NCBI GenBank assembly: GCA_965223125.1 | Contig: OZ244984.1 | Span: 2,046,001 to 2,110,000 of the forward strand | Length of the DNA stretch: 64,000 bases | DNA from: Pacificispira sp965223125 | GTDB taxonomy: Bacteria > Pseudomonadota > Alphaproteobacteria > UBA8366 > Aestuariispiraceae | Direction of reading: 5' to 3' | Shown: positions 6,263-15,225 of the stretch, in pieces | How positions within the stretch are numbered: the first letter of the stretch is position 1 | Layout of the letters: the number at the start of each line of letters is the position of its first letter | Translations under genes and position numbers: made by a program | Notes under the pieces: model-generated | The model's input: the letters and a program-made list of their open reading frames with translations, nothing else | Told to the model about the DNA's origin: nothing | The model's database searches: none

Positions 6263-7738
6263 TTACCGGATCTCCTCGATCCGGCGGATGAAGTCCTTCA
6301 GGATGATGCGCCACAACTCGTCCTTCAGCAGCTTGTCCTCCACCCCGGCGTCGAGATTGGGATTGTCGTTCACCTCGATCACCACGGCGCGGTCGCCGAT
6401 CAGTTTCGCATCCACGCCATAGAGACCGTTGCCGATGGGGGCGGCGGCGGCCAGCGCGGCCTGCAGGATGGCGGGCGGCACCGCCTCGATCCCCACGGTC
6501 TCGAACCCGCCCTGATCCGGCCCGCCCTTGGCGCCGTGGTTGATGATCTGCCAGTGACCCCGCGCCATCATGTATTTCGAGGCGAAAAGCGGCTGGTTGT
6601 TCAGGATTCCGATCCGCCAGTCGTAATCGGTGCGCAGATATTCCTGCGCCAGGATCAGGTCCGAATGGGCCAGCATCTCCCGTCCCAGCGCAATCATCTG
6701 TTCGGGGCTGTCGGCCCGCTTCACCCCCTTGGAGAAGGCGCCGTCCGGCACTTTCAGGACGATGGGGAAGCTGCTTTCGGCTGCCACCTTCTCCAGAATC
6801 GTCCTGTCGATCACCACGGTATGGGGCGAGGGGATGTTGTGGGTGCGGAACAGTTCCGCCAGATAGACCTTGTTGGTACAGCGCAGGATCGAGGCGGCGT
6901 CGTCCAGACAGGGTATCCCCTCCAGATCGGCGCGTTTGGCGAAGCGATAGGTGTGGTGGTCCAGCGCCGTCGTCTCGCGGATGAACAGCGCATCGAATTC
7001 CGCCAGCCGCGGCAGGTCGCGCCGCCCGATCGTCTCCACCTTCACGCCCATCGACGCGCCGACGCGGGTCAGCCGCTGGATCGCCTGCGGATCGGAGGGC
7101 GGAATGACCTCCTTGGGGTCGATCAGGACGGCGAGATGGTATTTCGGCCCCTTGCCGATGGCGGGCATCGGACGGTCGCGCTTGGTATAGTAATCCAGCC
7201 CCCGCTCGAACAGGGCGCGGTCGGCGGCGGGCAGGGTCTTCCAGTTCGGCACCTTGACGTCCCGGATGCGATAGAGCGCGGCGCCCCGCATCGTCTCGCC
7301 GCGCTCGAACTGGATGCGCAGGATTGGGCAGCGGAAGGCGTCGAAGGCGGCCCGGGCCAGCGTCTTGAACCGGGCCTCATGGGTCAGGCCGAAGCAGACG
7401 GTGATCGGCGTCAGGGGCATATCCGCCGGCGCCCGGCGCATCGCCTTGGCCAGGAATCGCTCCATATCGCCCAGCGCCCGGCGGTAGATGCGCTTCCAGC
7501 CGACCCAGAGCATCGCCTCCGCCGAGGGGGTGATCCTGTCGCCCCGCGCCTCGGCGGTCAGCGCGCAGTAATAGCCGAGCCCCAGATAGGCATAGTCGCC
7601 GCAGAGATTGACCACCCGCGTGCGCTTGGCATAGGGCCGGGCACGGGTCAGGTAGTCGCGGGCGGTGATCGCCTCGCGGCCCGGCCCCGGAAAGGTGAAA
7701 TCCTTCATATCGTCGACGATGAAGACGGTTCTGCTCAT
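6263..7738 (-). CDS. RimK-like ATP-grasp ligase with RLAN N-terminal domain
   Basis: This 491-residue protein has an N-terminal RLAN-type region (about 1-200: MSRTVFIVDDMKDF, CFGLTHEARFKTLARAAFDAF) followed by an ATP-grasp domain. The ATP-grasp signatures are FPIVLKVPDGAFSKGV, DLILAQEYL, DWRIGILNNQPL and a metal-binding end VIEVNDNPN (about 453-461). ATP-grasp ligases of this clade join amino acids or peptides to a carboxylate through an acyl-phosphate. The substrate here is unknown; E. coli RimK adds glutamates to ribosomal protein S6. The start ATG overlaps the stop of the upstream GNAT/C39 gene (ATGA), so the two form an operon. Confidence 0.88.
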   Translation of the reverse strand: MSRTVFIVDDMKDFTFPGPGREAITARDYLTRARPYAKRTRVVNLCGDYAYLGLGYYCALTAEARGDRITPSAEAMLWVGWKRIYRRALGDMERFLAKAMRRAPADMPLTPITVCFGLTHEARFKTLARAAFDAFRCPILRIQFERGETMRGAALYRIRDVKVPNWKTLPAADRALFERGLDYYTKRDRPMPAIGKGPKYHLAVLIDPKEVIPPSDPQAIQRLTRVGASMGVKVETIGRRDLPRLAEFDALFIRETTALDHHTYRFAKRADLEGIPCLDDAASILRCTNKVYLAELFRTHNIPSPHTVVIDRTILEKVAAESSFPIVLKVPDGAFSKGVKRADSPEQMIALGREMLAHSDLILAQEYLRTDYDWRIGILNNQPLFASKYMMARGHWQIINHGAKGGPDQGGFETVGIEAVPPAILQAALAAAAPIGNGLYGVDAKLIGDRAVVIEVNDNPNLDAGVEDKLLKDELWRIILKDFIRRIEEIR

Positions 7739-8898
7739 GGGCCGGTCGATGCTCCTGTGGATGCGGGCGGTTTCAATCGAAGGACCAGGGCGGCGCGCTG
7801 CCGTGCCCTGCCGTAGCGCGACATGCGCTCGAAATCCTCGCGCGGGATGGGGACCGCCATCCGGTCGGTCTGGCTCTGGATCACGTCGGGATCGACGAAG
7901 GGATCATGCACGAAGACAAAGCGCTCGCTCAGCGCCACGACAACGACCCAGTGCGGCACCTTTTCGCGATCCAGCGCATAGGTGGAGATCAGCACAATCG
8001 GAACGCCGCCACCGGCCAGCGTCGCCTCGATCTCCGGCAGGGTCAGCGCCCGGTGGTCGAGCGGGATGCGCCGGGCCTCGATCTCGGCCAGATAATCCTC
8101 CTGCACCAGGCGGATCACGTCCTTCTTCTTCTGGCTCCGCACGGAATCGATGAACATGATATCCGGGTCGCGGACATGGACGGCGACATCGAATCCCCGC
8201 GCCTCGGCGGCCAACGCCATGCCATAGGGTGAGCAGCCGGCCGGGCCGCGCGTCATGAAGACGGTCGTCGCCTCCCGCCACAGCCGCAACTCCTCCATCC
8301 GGGTCATCGCCAGGCCGGGCGTCAGCGCCGCCATCGCCATCATCAGGCAGGCCGGTCCGCAGGTGAAGTCGAGGCTCTGCGCGTAATAGGGAATGCGGTC
8401 GGCGGAGGTCGGGCGGGTGCCGATCAGCGCCTTGTCGAGGCGCAGCGCATCGCCGCCATCCTCGTAGTAATGCGGAATCCGGCCGAAGGGCTTGTAGCCC
8501 GCCTGACGATACAGCGCGATGGCGCCTTCGTTCTCCGCATGCACCTCCAGGCGCAGATAGGCCGCATTCCCCTCCGCCGCCGCCTGCTCCGCCGCCGCCA
8601 GCAGGGCGCGGGCATAGCCCAGCCCGCGCCGCTCTGGCAGCACCGCCAGGGAATAGAGCCGCGCCAGCGAGGTTCCCTGATGGAACAGTACCATGGCATA
8701 GCCGATCAGCCCGCCACCCTGTTCTCCACCCGGCTCGTAAAGCACGCGGGTCGCCTGATGCCCCTTGGTCAGCAGATGGCGAAAGCTGCGGCGACTGATC
8801 CGGTCGCCGTCAAAACAGGCGGCTTCGACTGCTACCAACCGGTCAAGGTCGTCCAGAACTGCCGGTCGTATCGTGGCTTCAATCGGAATGCCGTCCAT
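7735..8898 (-). CDS. GNAT acetyltransferase / C39-like peptidase fusion
   Basis: The 387-residue product joins two domains. Residues about 5-155 form a GNAT fold with acetyl-CoA motif PERRGLGYA (88-96) and ENEGAIALYRQAGYKPFG. Residues about 168-375 form a C39-like cysteine peptidase with FTCGPAC (Cys180), KVPHWVVVV (His316) and HDPFVDPD (Asp332), a complete triad. It precedes and overlaps the RimK-like gene, a pairing I recall as recurrent in Proteobacteria. The pair looks like an amide-bond making and breaking (peptide tagging or small-peptide synthesis) system, but no substrate is known. The ATG at 8898 has GGAGG 12 bases upstream; a GTG at 8937 is an alternative start. Confidence 0.87.
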   Translation of the reverse strand: MDGIPIEATIRPAVLDDLDRLVAVEAACFDGDRISRRSFRHLLTKGHQATRVLYEPGGEQGGGLIGYAMVLFHQGTSLARLYSLAVLPERRGLGYARALLAAAEQAAAEGNAAYLRLEVHAENEGAIALYRQAGYKPFGRIPHYYEDGGDALRLDKALIGTRPTSADRIPYYAQSLDFTCGPACLMMAMAALTPGLAMTRMEELRLWREATTVFMTRGPAGCSPYGMALAAEARGFDVAVHVRDPDIMFIDSVRSQKKKDVIRLVQEDYLAEIEARRIPLDHRALTLPEIEATLAGGGVPIVLISTYALDREKVPHWVVVVALSERFVFVHDPFVDPDVIQSQTDRMAVPIPREDFERMSRYGRARQRAALVLRLKPPASTGASTGP

Positions 8899-9206
8899 GG
8901 TCTGACCGTTCCTCCGGCGGATGGGATGCGAAAGCACCGTGCCGCAGTTCCTCTATATCGAGGATAGCCTGTGGAACGCAAAGCGAAAACCCCGTGCGGT
9001 TCCGGCGGGATCGGGCCGCGTTTCATGCATGGCTGCTGTATGGCGATGGATGTTTCCACACCCTATTTCGTTCGCTGATTTCTTCTTCCCGTGGCCCTTG
9101 TACCCTGACGATGTTGAATTAGATGTTCTTGGTTTGAATAAAAAGTATTCTGACACTGGAACCCGGAGAGAAAGTTTGATGGGATTTTCCTGAATTGCGG
9201 GGTGAA

Positions 9207-9671
9207 ATGAATTGTCCGGACGGTTTTGACGTATGGGATAGCTCTTTTGATCCGCTGTATCAGTGGTGGCAGGCCGGTGTCGATGCCGGGCAGCTGCGCA
9301 GCCGGCAGGATCTTGACCCCAGCCAGTTCAAGAAACTGCTGCCACGCCTGGCCCTGATCGATGTCCTGCATCGTGATCCGTTGGATTTGCGTTATCGTCT
9401 GGCGGGCACGGAAATCTTTTTCAAATCCGGTCGCGACCCAACGGGGAAGCGCTTTGCTGAAATCTATTCTGGGCGTTATCTGGAAGAAGCCTGCGAGACT
9501 TATCGCGGTGTCATAGAGTCCGCCCGTCCCTATACCTCGACCCGAACCTATCCGCGCGAAAAAGAAGGTGGTACCCTTACCTACAAACGCCTGCTCCTGC
9601 CGTTGGCCAGGGATGGAAAAACGGTGGACGTCGTCCTGCTGCTGGTCTCGGACATGAAGGTGGAGGGGTAA
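9207..9671 (+). CDS. Short PAS-domain protein (PAS_5 / DUF1457 type)
   Basis: The 154-residue protein consists of one PAS-like domain: FDPLYQWWQAGVDAG, LLPRLALIDVLHRDPLDLRYRLAGTEIFFKSGRDPTGKRF, ending in a hydrophobic strand VVLLLVSDMK. Stand-alone proteins of this family are common in Rhodospirillales; their ligand and partners are unknown. No output domain is present. A GGGGTG stretch lies just before the ATG at 9207, which I prefer to the in-frame TTG at 9195. It is transcribed away from the GNAT/C39 gene. A second member occurs at 22974. Confidence 0.8.
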   Translation: MNCPDGFDVWDSSFDPLYQWWQAGVDAGQLRSRQDLDPSQFKKLLPRLALIDVLHRDPLDLRYRLAGTEIFFKSGRDPTGKRFAEIYSGRYLEEACETYRGVIESARPYTSTRTYPREKEGGTLTYKRLLLPLARDGKTVDVVLLLVSDMKVEG

Positions 9672-9696
9672 GACTGACACGACCACCCTTCCGTCG

Positions 9697-11235
9697 TCAC
9701 CGCGTCCCGCCGGGGCGTTCATGATGGTGCGGCCAGCCGGGGGCGGTATAGGGGCTGGGGCCGCGGATATTCTCTTCGATGTGATAGCGCAGATGGACCG
9801 GCGGGAAGGCGCGCTGGGTGCAGTCCATCCGTTCGCAGATGCGGCAGGAAACACCGATCGCGGCAAACCGCTCGGGATGGTCGAGGTCGAGCCTGTCGGC
9901 ATAGACGATGTCCCGGGCATGCCGCAGGTCGCAGCCGAGTCCGATGGAAAGCACATTGCGCTGCGCCCCGAAACCGATGCCGCCCTTCACCACCGTGCGG
10001 GCGATGCAGAAGAACGCGGTACCGTCAGGTAGGGTGGAAACTTGGGCCTGAATCTCACCAGGGCTGAGAAAGGCGGAATAGATGTTCCAGCGGCTGCACG
10101 CCCCGCCATGGCGGGGAATCGGCAGACCCGACAGGGTAAAGCGCTTTGAAATGTTCCCCGCCAGATCGACCCGCAACATATGCAGGGGGATGCCGCGATT
10201 GTCGGGCCGGTTGAGCGTGGTCAGGCGATGGCAAATCTGTTCGAACCCGGCGCGCCAGCGGTGCTGGAGCAATTCGATGTCATAGCGCACATCCCGCGCG
10301 CTTTTCAGAAAGGCGTCATAGGGCAGCAGCAGGGCGGCGGCGAAGTAGTTCGCCATGGCGATCCGCCCCAGAGCCTTGGACTGGCCATCCTTCAACCCGG
10401 CCTCCAGCAGCAGCATGTCGATCACCGACCCTGCCGAAAGCAGGGCGATCTGATGGCAGAGCTGGAAGGCGCGGCTGGGGCCAGTCAAACGCTGCGTCAC
10501 CTCCAGTAACCGCTGCTGCGGATGGAAGCGTCGCACGATGGGTGTCGCCGCTGCCGGTTCCGCCGCAGGCTCTATGAAACTGACACGGACCTCATGGGCC
10601 TGACGCAGGTAATCCGTCAGCGTGTCGAGGGATCGGGGCGTGCCGCCGACAATGCCGATTTCCCGGCGCACCCGGTCGGCCTCATCCTCCAGATCAGGGA
10701 AATGGTTGCTGTTGGCCTGCACGAAGTCCGAGACGACATCGGCGGCGGTCTGGGGGCCGGAGCCGATTCCGCCCAGTGACCCGCCAACCGACGCCCGACC
10801 GTCCGGATCGTCAGAGGCGGAGGCGGCGAGGCTGCGCGCGTCGGTCAGGGTCGTGTGATAGGCATCGCAGACCCGCAGCAGGGCACGAGCGGATTCCGGG
10901 CTGATCTCCACCAGATCGCGTATATCGGTATTGCGGATGTCGTAATCGTCGAACAGCGGGTCGGAGAGAGCCTCCATCACATCGCTATACAGCCGATTTT
11001 CCTCTTCTTCGGCCAGTTGATCGACGGGAATGTCGAGCAGTTCGGAAAGTTTGAGCAGCAGTGGTACGGTCAGATTGCGCCGATTGTGCTCGATCAGGTT
11101 CAGGTAGCTGGCACTGACCTCCAGCTTTTCCGCCAGCGCCGCCTGACTGAACCCCCTTTCCCGTCGCAGCCGACGGATCTTCGGGCCAACCTTGGGAACC
11201 TCTTTGCCGGACGGACGGACAGGCCTGGAAACCAT
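9697..11235 (-). CDS. ScfR-family (RamB/PccR-like) transcriptional regulator
   Basis: The 512-residue protein has an N-terminal Xre helix-turn-helix (RRLRRERGFSQAALAEKLEVSASYLNLIEHNRR, about 20-52). A central IrrE/ImmA-like region carries FQLCHQIALL where an intact peptidase would have HExxH, and a Cys-rich C-terminal DUF2083-type domain follows (GVSCRICERMDCTQRAFPP). Short-chain fatty acyl-CoA regulators of this family sense acyl-CoAs and control glyoxylate-cycle or propionyl-CoA genes. It is divergent from isocitrate lyase, which supports a RamB-like role. Several TTTGTAAAG-like sites lie between. The ATG at 11235 is chosen; 11259 is possible. Confidence 0.85.
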   Translation of the reverse strand: MVSRPVRPSGKEVPKVGPKIRRLRRERGFSQAALAEKLEVSASYLNLIEHNRRNLTVPLLLKLSELLDIPVDQLAEEEENRLYSDVMEALSDPLFDDYDIRNTDIRDLVEISPESARALLRVCDAYHTTLTDARSLAASASDDPDGRASVGGSLGGIGSGPQTAADVVSDFVQANSNHFPDLEDEADRVRREIGIVGGTPRSLDTLTDYLRQAHEVRVSFIEPAAEPAAATPIVRRFHPQQRLLEVTQRLTGPSRAFQLCHQIALLSAGSVIDMLLLEAGLKDGQSKALGRIAMANYFAAALLLPYDAFLKSARDVRYDIELLQHRWRAGFEQICHRLTTLNRPDNRGIPLHMLRVDLAGNISKRFTLSGLPIPRHGGACSRWNIYSAFLSPGEIQAQVSTLPDGTAFFCIARTVVKGGIGFGAQRNVLSIGLGCDLRHARDIVYADRLDLDHPERFAAIGVSCRICERMDCTQRAFPPVHLRYHIEENIRGPSPYTAPGWPHHHERPGGTR

Positions 11236-11249
11236 GGGAAAGCCCCTTT

Positions 11250-11389
11250 CTTTACACAATATTAATTTAGTAAATCATTTTCTGGAAATCTTTACAATAT
11301 GTCATGCTGGTTACCGTTGTGCGCTGCATCATTCCGCTTTATTGCTGGTTTCAAGAGGAAACAAGGGTTGCTCTGAAAAGTTTGTAAAG
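11250..11389. promoter_or_regulatory. Three CTTTACA / TGTAAAG boxes, candidate ScfR operators
   Basis: CTTTACACA lies at 11250-11258, CTTTACAAT at 11290-11298, and TTTGTAAAG (the reverse complement) at 11381-11389. All lie between the divergent ScfR-type gene and aceA. As I recall, RamB and PccR bind TTTGCAAA-type boxes, and these differ by one base at the centre. The first two are 40 bp apart near the regulator start; the third is 73 bp upstream of the aceA ATG. Assignment as operators is inference. Confidence 0.5.
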
Positions 11390-11461
11390 GACTAAGCTGA
11401 GCGACCTCCACCGATCACCCCGACCCCGTGCCGGGTGGGATGCAGAAGAGGAGTAGAACCG

Positions 11462-12784
11462 ATGGATAGTATGGGACCGAACGATAACTGGAGTTGGGGC
11501 GATGGCGGCGGCGAAAGCTGGGATGCACCGGATTACGCGCCGGATCGCTGGTCGACCACGCGCCGCGATTACAGCAAGCATGATGTGGCGAAGCTGCGCG
11601 GCTCGATCCAGATCCGCCATACCCTGGCGGAGCTTGGGGCACAGAAGCTGTGGAAGCTGATCAACGAGGAGCCCTATGTGAACACGCTGGGTGCCTTCAC
11701 CGGATGTCAGGCAACACAGCATGTCCGCGCCGGATTGCAGGCGATCTATCTGTCCGGCTGGCAGGTCGCGGCGGATGCGAACAATGCCGGGCAGATGTAT
11801 CCGGATCAGTCACTTTACCCCGTCTCTTCGGTGCCGCAGGTGGTGGAGCGGATCAACAACGCCTTCATGCGCCAGGACCAGATCCAGACCATGGAACGTC
11901 TGTCCGGCCAGCCGACCACCGATATCGACTGGTTTGCACCCATCGTCGCCGATGCCGAAGCCGGATTCGGTGGACCGCTGAACGTCTTCGAACTGATGAA
12001 GGCGATGATCAAGGCCGGGGCGGCAGGCGTCCATTTCGAAGACCAGTTGTCGTCGGAAAAGAAATGCGGCCATCTTGGCGGCAAGGTTCTGCTGCCGACC
12101 CAGCAGGCGGTGCGCAACCTGTCTTCTGCCCGTCTGGCGGCGGATGTGATGGGGGTTCCGACCATCATCATGGCCCGCACCGATGCCGAGGCCGCACGCC
12201 TGATCACCACCGATGTCGATAGCCGCGACCAACCGTTCCTGACCGGAGAGCGGACCGCCGAGGGCTTCTTCCGCATCACCGGCGGCATGGAAATGTGCAT
12301 TGCCCGGGGGCTTGCCTTCGCGCCCTATGCCGACCTTCTGTGGATGGAAACCTCGACCCCGTCGATTGAACAGGCAAAGCAGTTCGCCGATGCGATCCAC
12401 GCGGAATTCCCGAACCAGATGCTGGCCTATAACTGCTCGCCTTCATTCAACTGGGCGAAGCATCTCAGCAAGGCGGAGATGGAATCCTTCCAGCGCGAAC
12501 TGGGGGCACTTGGCTACAAGTTCCAGTTCATCACCCTGGCCGGGTTCCACAGCGTCAACTACGCCACATTCGAACTGGCCCGTGCCTACAAGGATCGCGG
12601 CATGGCCGGATATTCGGAACTGCAACAGGCGGAATTCGCGGCGGAGGCTTATGGCTTCTCCGCCACCCGCCATCAGCACGAAGTCGGCGTCAGCTACTTC
12701 GATGCTGTGAACAGCGTCACGGCGCTGGGCGAAAGCTCAACGACCGCGATGGAAGAGTCTACCGAGACCGCACAGTTCCACTAA
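11462..12784 (+). CDS. aceA: Isocitrate lyase
   Basis: This 440-residue enzyme splits isocitrate to glyoxylate and succinate, the first step of the glyoxylate shunt. It shows the catalytic SEKKCGHLGGK (Cys202), the GFGGPLNVFELMKAMI stretch, HFEDQLSSEKK, and TPSIEQAKQFADAIH. The length matches the bacterial type. The start is the ATG at 11462 with AGAGGAG eight bases upstream. It is divergent from the ScfR-type regulator, consistent with acetate or fatty-acid induction. Malate synthase is not in the window. A strong terminator follows. Confidence 0.97.
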   Translation: MDSMGPNDNWSWGDGGGESWDAPDYAPDRWSTTRRDYSKHDVAKLRGSIQIRHTLAELGAQKLWKLINEEPYVNTLGAFTGCQATQHVRAGLQAIYLSGWQVAADANNAGQMYPDQSLYPVSSVPQVVERINNAFMRQDQIQTMERLSGQPTTDIDWFAPIVADAEAGFGGPLNVFELMKAMIKAGAAGVHFEDQLSSEKKCGHLGGKVLLPTQQAVRNLSSARLAADVMGVPTIIMARTDAEAARLITTDVDSRDQPFLTGERTAEGFFRITGGMEMCIARGLAFAPYADLLWMETSTPSIEQAKQFADAIHAEFPNQMLAYNCSPSFNWAKHLSKAEMESFQRELGALGYKFQFITLAGFHSVNYATFELARAYKDRGMAGYSELQQAEFAAEAYGFSATRHQHEVGVSYFDAVNSVTALGESSTTAMEESTETAQFH

Positions 12785-12826
12785 GGAACTGCCACTCAGC
12801 AAGTGCGGCCCGGTTTGGGGGGGGGG

Positions 12827-12866
12827 ACCGCCCGTCGGAGAAATCCGGCGGGCGGTTGTCTTTTTT
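12827..12866 (+). terminator. Rho-independent terminator of aceA
   Basis: ACCGCCCG (12827-12834) pairs with CGGGCGGT (12849-12856); the inner bases can extend the stem (TCGG/CCGG). TGTCTTTTTT follows. A run of ten Gs (12817-12826) lies just before the stem. Confidence 0.85.
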
Positions 12867-12926
12867 GGCCATCCGTGTACTCACTCAAAGGGTCGTGATC
12901 CATGAAATGAAGGAGTAGTTGCGCGG

Positions 12927-13649
12927 ATGCCTGTAGTCTGCATCATTCTGTGTCTGCTTCTGCTGGGTCTCCCTGTCGCGAAGGCGGAAACCGACTATCT
13001 GTTGCGGGACCATCGCGGCGTGCGGATCGTCTCTCACCACCCTGCCACCGCCGAAATCGACGGGGTGACGACGACACCGGCACAGGTCGCATTGGACCGC
13101 ATCATTCTGGCGCTCGACCAGGTGCTTTCCGCCTCGCCGATGGTCGCGGATCGCATCGCCGCTCTGCAGCGCAAGGGCAGGATCCAGATATCCTATGACG
13201 CCCGCCATCCCAAGGGGGTGATGACCAGCGTCACGCTCGCCAGCTATCTGCCGGACTATTACGATCCGCTGACGGGAAAGCGGGATTTCGTCGTGCTGTT
13301 CGGGCGCACCGGCATTCAATGGGGGCCGGACCACATCGCCAGCACCATCGCCCATGAACTGGCAGGGCATGCCTATCAGGACATGGAGCAGCGCCTGGAA
13401 GGTATGCAGCTTCTAGACATCGAATGCGAGGCTTATCTGGTCGAGGAACAGGCCAAGCAGGATCTCGGCTACGACAAGACCACCAATGAATCCATCGAAC
13501 TGCGCAAACGGATGGAAAATCACTGGTGCGACGATTTTCGCCGCCATACGGTTGCCACCAATCCGGCGGTGGCGACGGAATGGGACAGGCTCAACCCGGA
13601 TGTCCCGCGCCTGCTGACTGCCTTCCGGGCCTATATGGCGGGCCGGTAA
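12927..13649 (+). CDS. Exported zinc-metallopeptidase-like protein
   Basis: The 240-residue protein starts with a signal peptide (MPVVCIILCLLLLGLPVAKA, likely cleaved after residue 20). It carries an HExxH-type motif, AHELAGH (His143, Glu144, His147), and a downstream acidic IECEAYLVEEQA (Glu166/Glu168), the gluzincin layout with the third ligand 19 or 21 residues later. The rest is not recognised. AAGGAG precedes the ATG. It sits alone between aceA and rmuC. A periplasmic peptidase role is inferred from the motif only; a few HExxH proteins are not peptidases. Confidence 0.65.
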   Translation: MPVVCIILCLLLLGLPVAKAETDYLLRDHRGVRIVSHHPATAEIDGVTTTPAQVALDRIILALDQVLSASPMVADRIAALQRKGRIQISYDARHPKGVMTSVTLASYLPDYYDPLTGKRDFVVLFGRTGIQWGPDHIASTIAHELAGHAYQDMEQRLEGMQLLDIECEAYLVEEQAKQDLGYDKTTNESIELRKRMENHWCDDFRRHTVATNPAVATEWDRLNPDVPRLLTAFRAYMAGR

Positions 13650-13725
13650 CCTCTTTCCCGAAGCCTGAGAATCGGGCCTCCTGCCTTCTTTGATGCAGCG
13701 CCGCCCGAAATCGAAAGGCCGAACC

Positions 13726-15195
13726 ATGCCCATGGATATTGCCATCATTGCCGCCCTGACCGGGGGAGGCCTGACGGTCGGGCTGTTCCTGGCCTGGGTC
13801 TTCATGGTTCGGGCACGGGAGGAGCAGATTCAGGGATTGCAGCAGCGGGAACGGGAGCTTGGCACTCTGCTGGAACAGGTACGCGGCGAATTGTCAGGCG
13901 CGCTGGCCCATCAGCGGGCGATGGACGAGTCCCGCAGTGAATTGCGCCTGGACCGGGACGGGCTGCGCCAGAAGCTGGAGCACAGCCAGTCGGAGCTTTC
14001 CAACCTGCGGGTCCGGATCAGCGAGTTGGAAACCTCGCTTGCCTCCGAGCGCCAGGCGCAGCAGGAAAAGCTGGCCGAACTGGCCAATGTGAAAGGGCAG
14101 ATCGAGACCGAGTTGAAGCTGGTAATGAATACGCTGCTCGACTCCTCCTCCAGCAAGTTCCTGGAACGCGCCAATGAGGTGCTGAAGACGCAGCAGGAAA
14201 AGGGTGAGACCGGGATGAAAACCATGGTCGGCCCGATGAAGGAGGCGCTGGACCGGTTCCAGCGCCAGGTGACCGAGATGGAGACCCAGCGCAAGCAGGA
14301 CGAAGGCGCGCTGATCCAGCAGATCCGCCATGTCTCCGATAGTCACTCGAAACTGAACGATACCACGGTAAGCCTCGTCAACGCCCTGCGCAGCGCGCCG
14401 AAGACGCGGGGGCGCTGGGGCGAGCAGCAGTTGCGGACCCTCCTCGAACTGGCCGGAATGGCGGAGTATGTCGATTTCGAGACCGAGAAGCATTTCAATA
14501 CGGAAGATGGTGCCCGCCGACCCGACGTCATTCTGAACATGCCGGGCGGCCGGACCCTGGTGATCGACGCGAAGACCTCGCTGTCGGCCTATCTGGAGGC
14601 GATGGAGGCGGAGACCGAGGAACAGCGCGAGGCGAAGCTGGTGGAACATGCGCGCCAGATCCGTACCCATGTCGATCAACTGGGCCGCAAGGATTACTGG
14701 AAGAACCTGCCCACCGATACGGTCGATTTCGTCGTCATGTTCGTCCCCGGCGAGCCGATGTACAGCGCCGCCATGGCCCGCGATCCGGCCTTGTTCGAGG
14801 ACGCCTGGGACAAGAAGGTGATCGTCTGCTCCCCCACGACACTGCTGGGTCTCGCCAAAGCGATCTCCTACGGCTGGCGTCAGGAAAAGGCGTCCAAAGA
14901 CGCCCAGAAAGTGCATGAGGTCGCCATCGAGCTCTACCGGCGCATGGTCAAGCTGGGCAACGATGTGGTCGGCATGACGAAATCTCTCAACGCCCATGTG
15001 CGAAAGCACAATGATTTCGTCGGCAGCCTGGAAACCCGCGTCCTGCCCCAGGCCCGCAAGATGACGGACCTGTCCATCGGTGACAGCTACGGCGAAATCC
15101 CCGAACTGGAACCGGTAGAACAGGATGTCCGCGAACCGCTGGAGGGCCGGGACCTGCTGATCGGGAAGGGCGGGGACGGTGAGGCGGAGCGGTAG
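13726..15195 (+). CDS. rmuC: DNA recombination protein RmuC
   Basis: The 489-residue protein has an N-terminal membrane segment (IAIIAALTGGGLTVGLFLAWVFMV), a long coiled coil (about 30-150) and the RmuC nuclease-like domain: RGRWGEQQLRTLLELAGM, RRPDVILNMPGGRTLVIDAKTSL and DFVVMFVPGEPMYSAAM. RmuC limits rearrangements at inverted repeats in E. coli; it belongs to the PD-(D/E)xK nuclease superfamily, and the D...DAK residues are present. The ATG at 13726 is preferred to 13690 because the membrane segment follows directly. Confidence 0.93.
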   Translation: MPMDIAIIAALTGGGLTVGLFLAWVFMVRAREEQIQGLQQRERELGTLLEQVRGELSGALAHQRAMDESRSELRLDRDGLRQKLEHSQSELSNLRVRISELETSLASERQAQQEKLAELANVKGQIETELKLVMNTLLDSSSSKFLERANEVLKTQQEKGETGMKTMVGPMKEALDRFQRQVTEMETQRKQDEGALIQQIRHVSDSHSKLNDTTVSLVNALRSAPKTRGRWGEQQLRTLLELAGMAEYVDFETEKHFNTEDGARRPDVILNMPGGRTLVIDAKTSLSAYLEAMEAETEEQREAKLVEHARQIRTHVDQLGRKDYWKNLPTDTVDFVVMFVPGEPMYSAAMARDPALFEDAWDKKVIVCSPTTLLGLAKAISYGWRQEKASKDAQKVHEVAIELYRRMVKLGNDVVGMTKSLNAHVRKHNDFVGSLETRVLPQARKMTDLSIGDSYGEIPELEPVEQDVREPLEGRDLLIGKGGDGEAER

Positions 15196-15225
15196 GGGCA
15201 CCGCCCTCTAAGTAATCAATAGCTT

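Noticed and set aside
6227..7816. A 529-codon plus-strand open frame opposite the RimK-like gene
   Set aside because: It is antisense to a protein with clear ATP-grasp motifs, and its own translation (GC-rich, Arg/His/Gly/Pro-biased, no domain) looks like a high-GC shadow frame.
12817..12826. Run of ten Gs
   Set aside because: It is a homopolymer just before a terminator; no function is supported and its length may be unreliable.
13894..15201. A 435-codon minus-strand frame opposite rmuC
   Set aside because: It is a shadow of the RmuC coiled coil and nuclease domain; the Leu/His/Gln-rich translation has no family.
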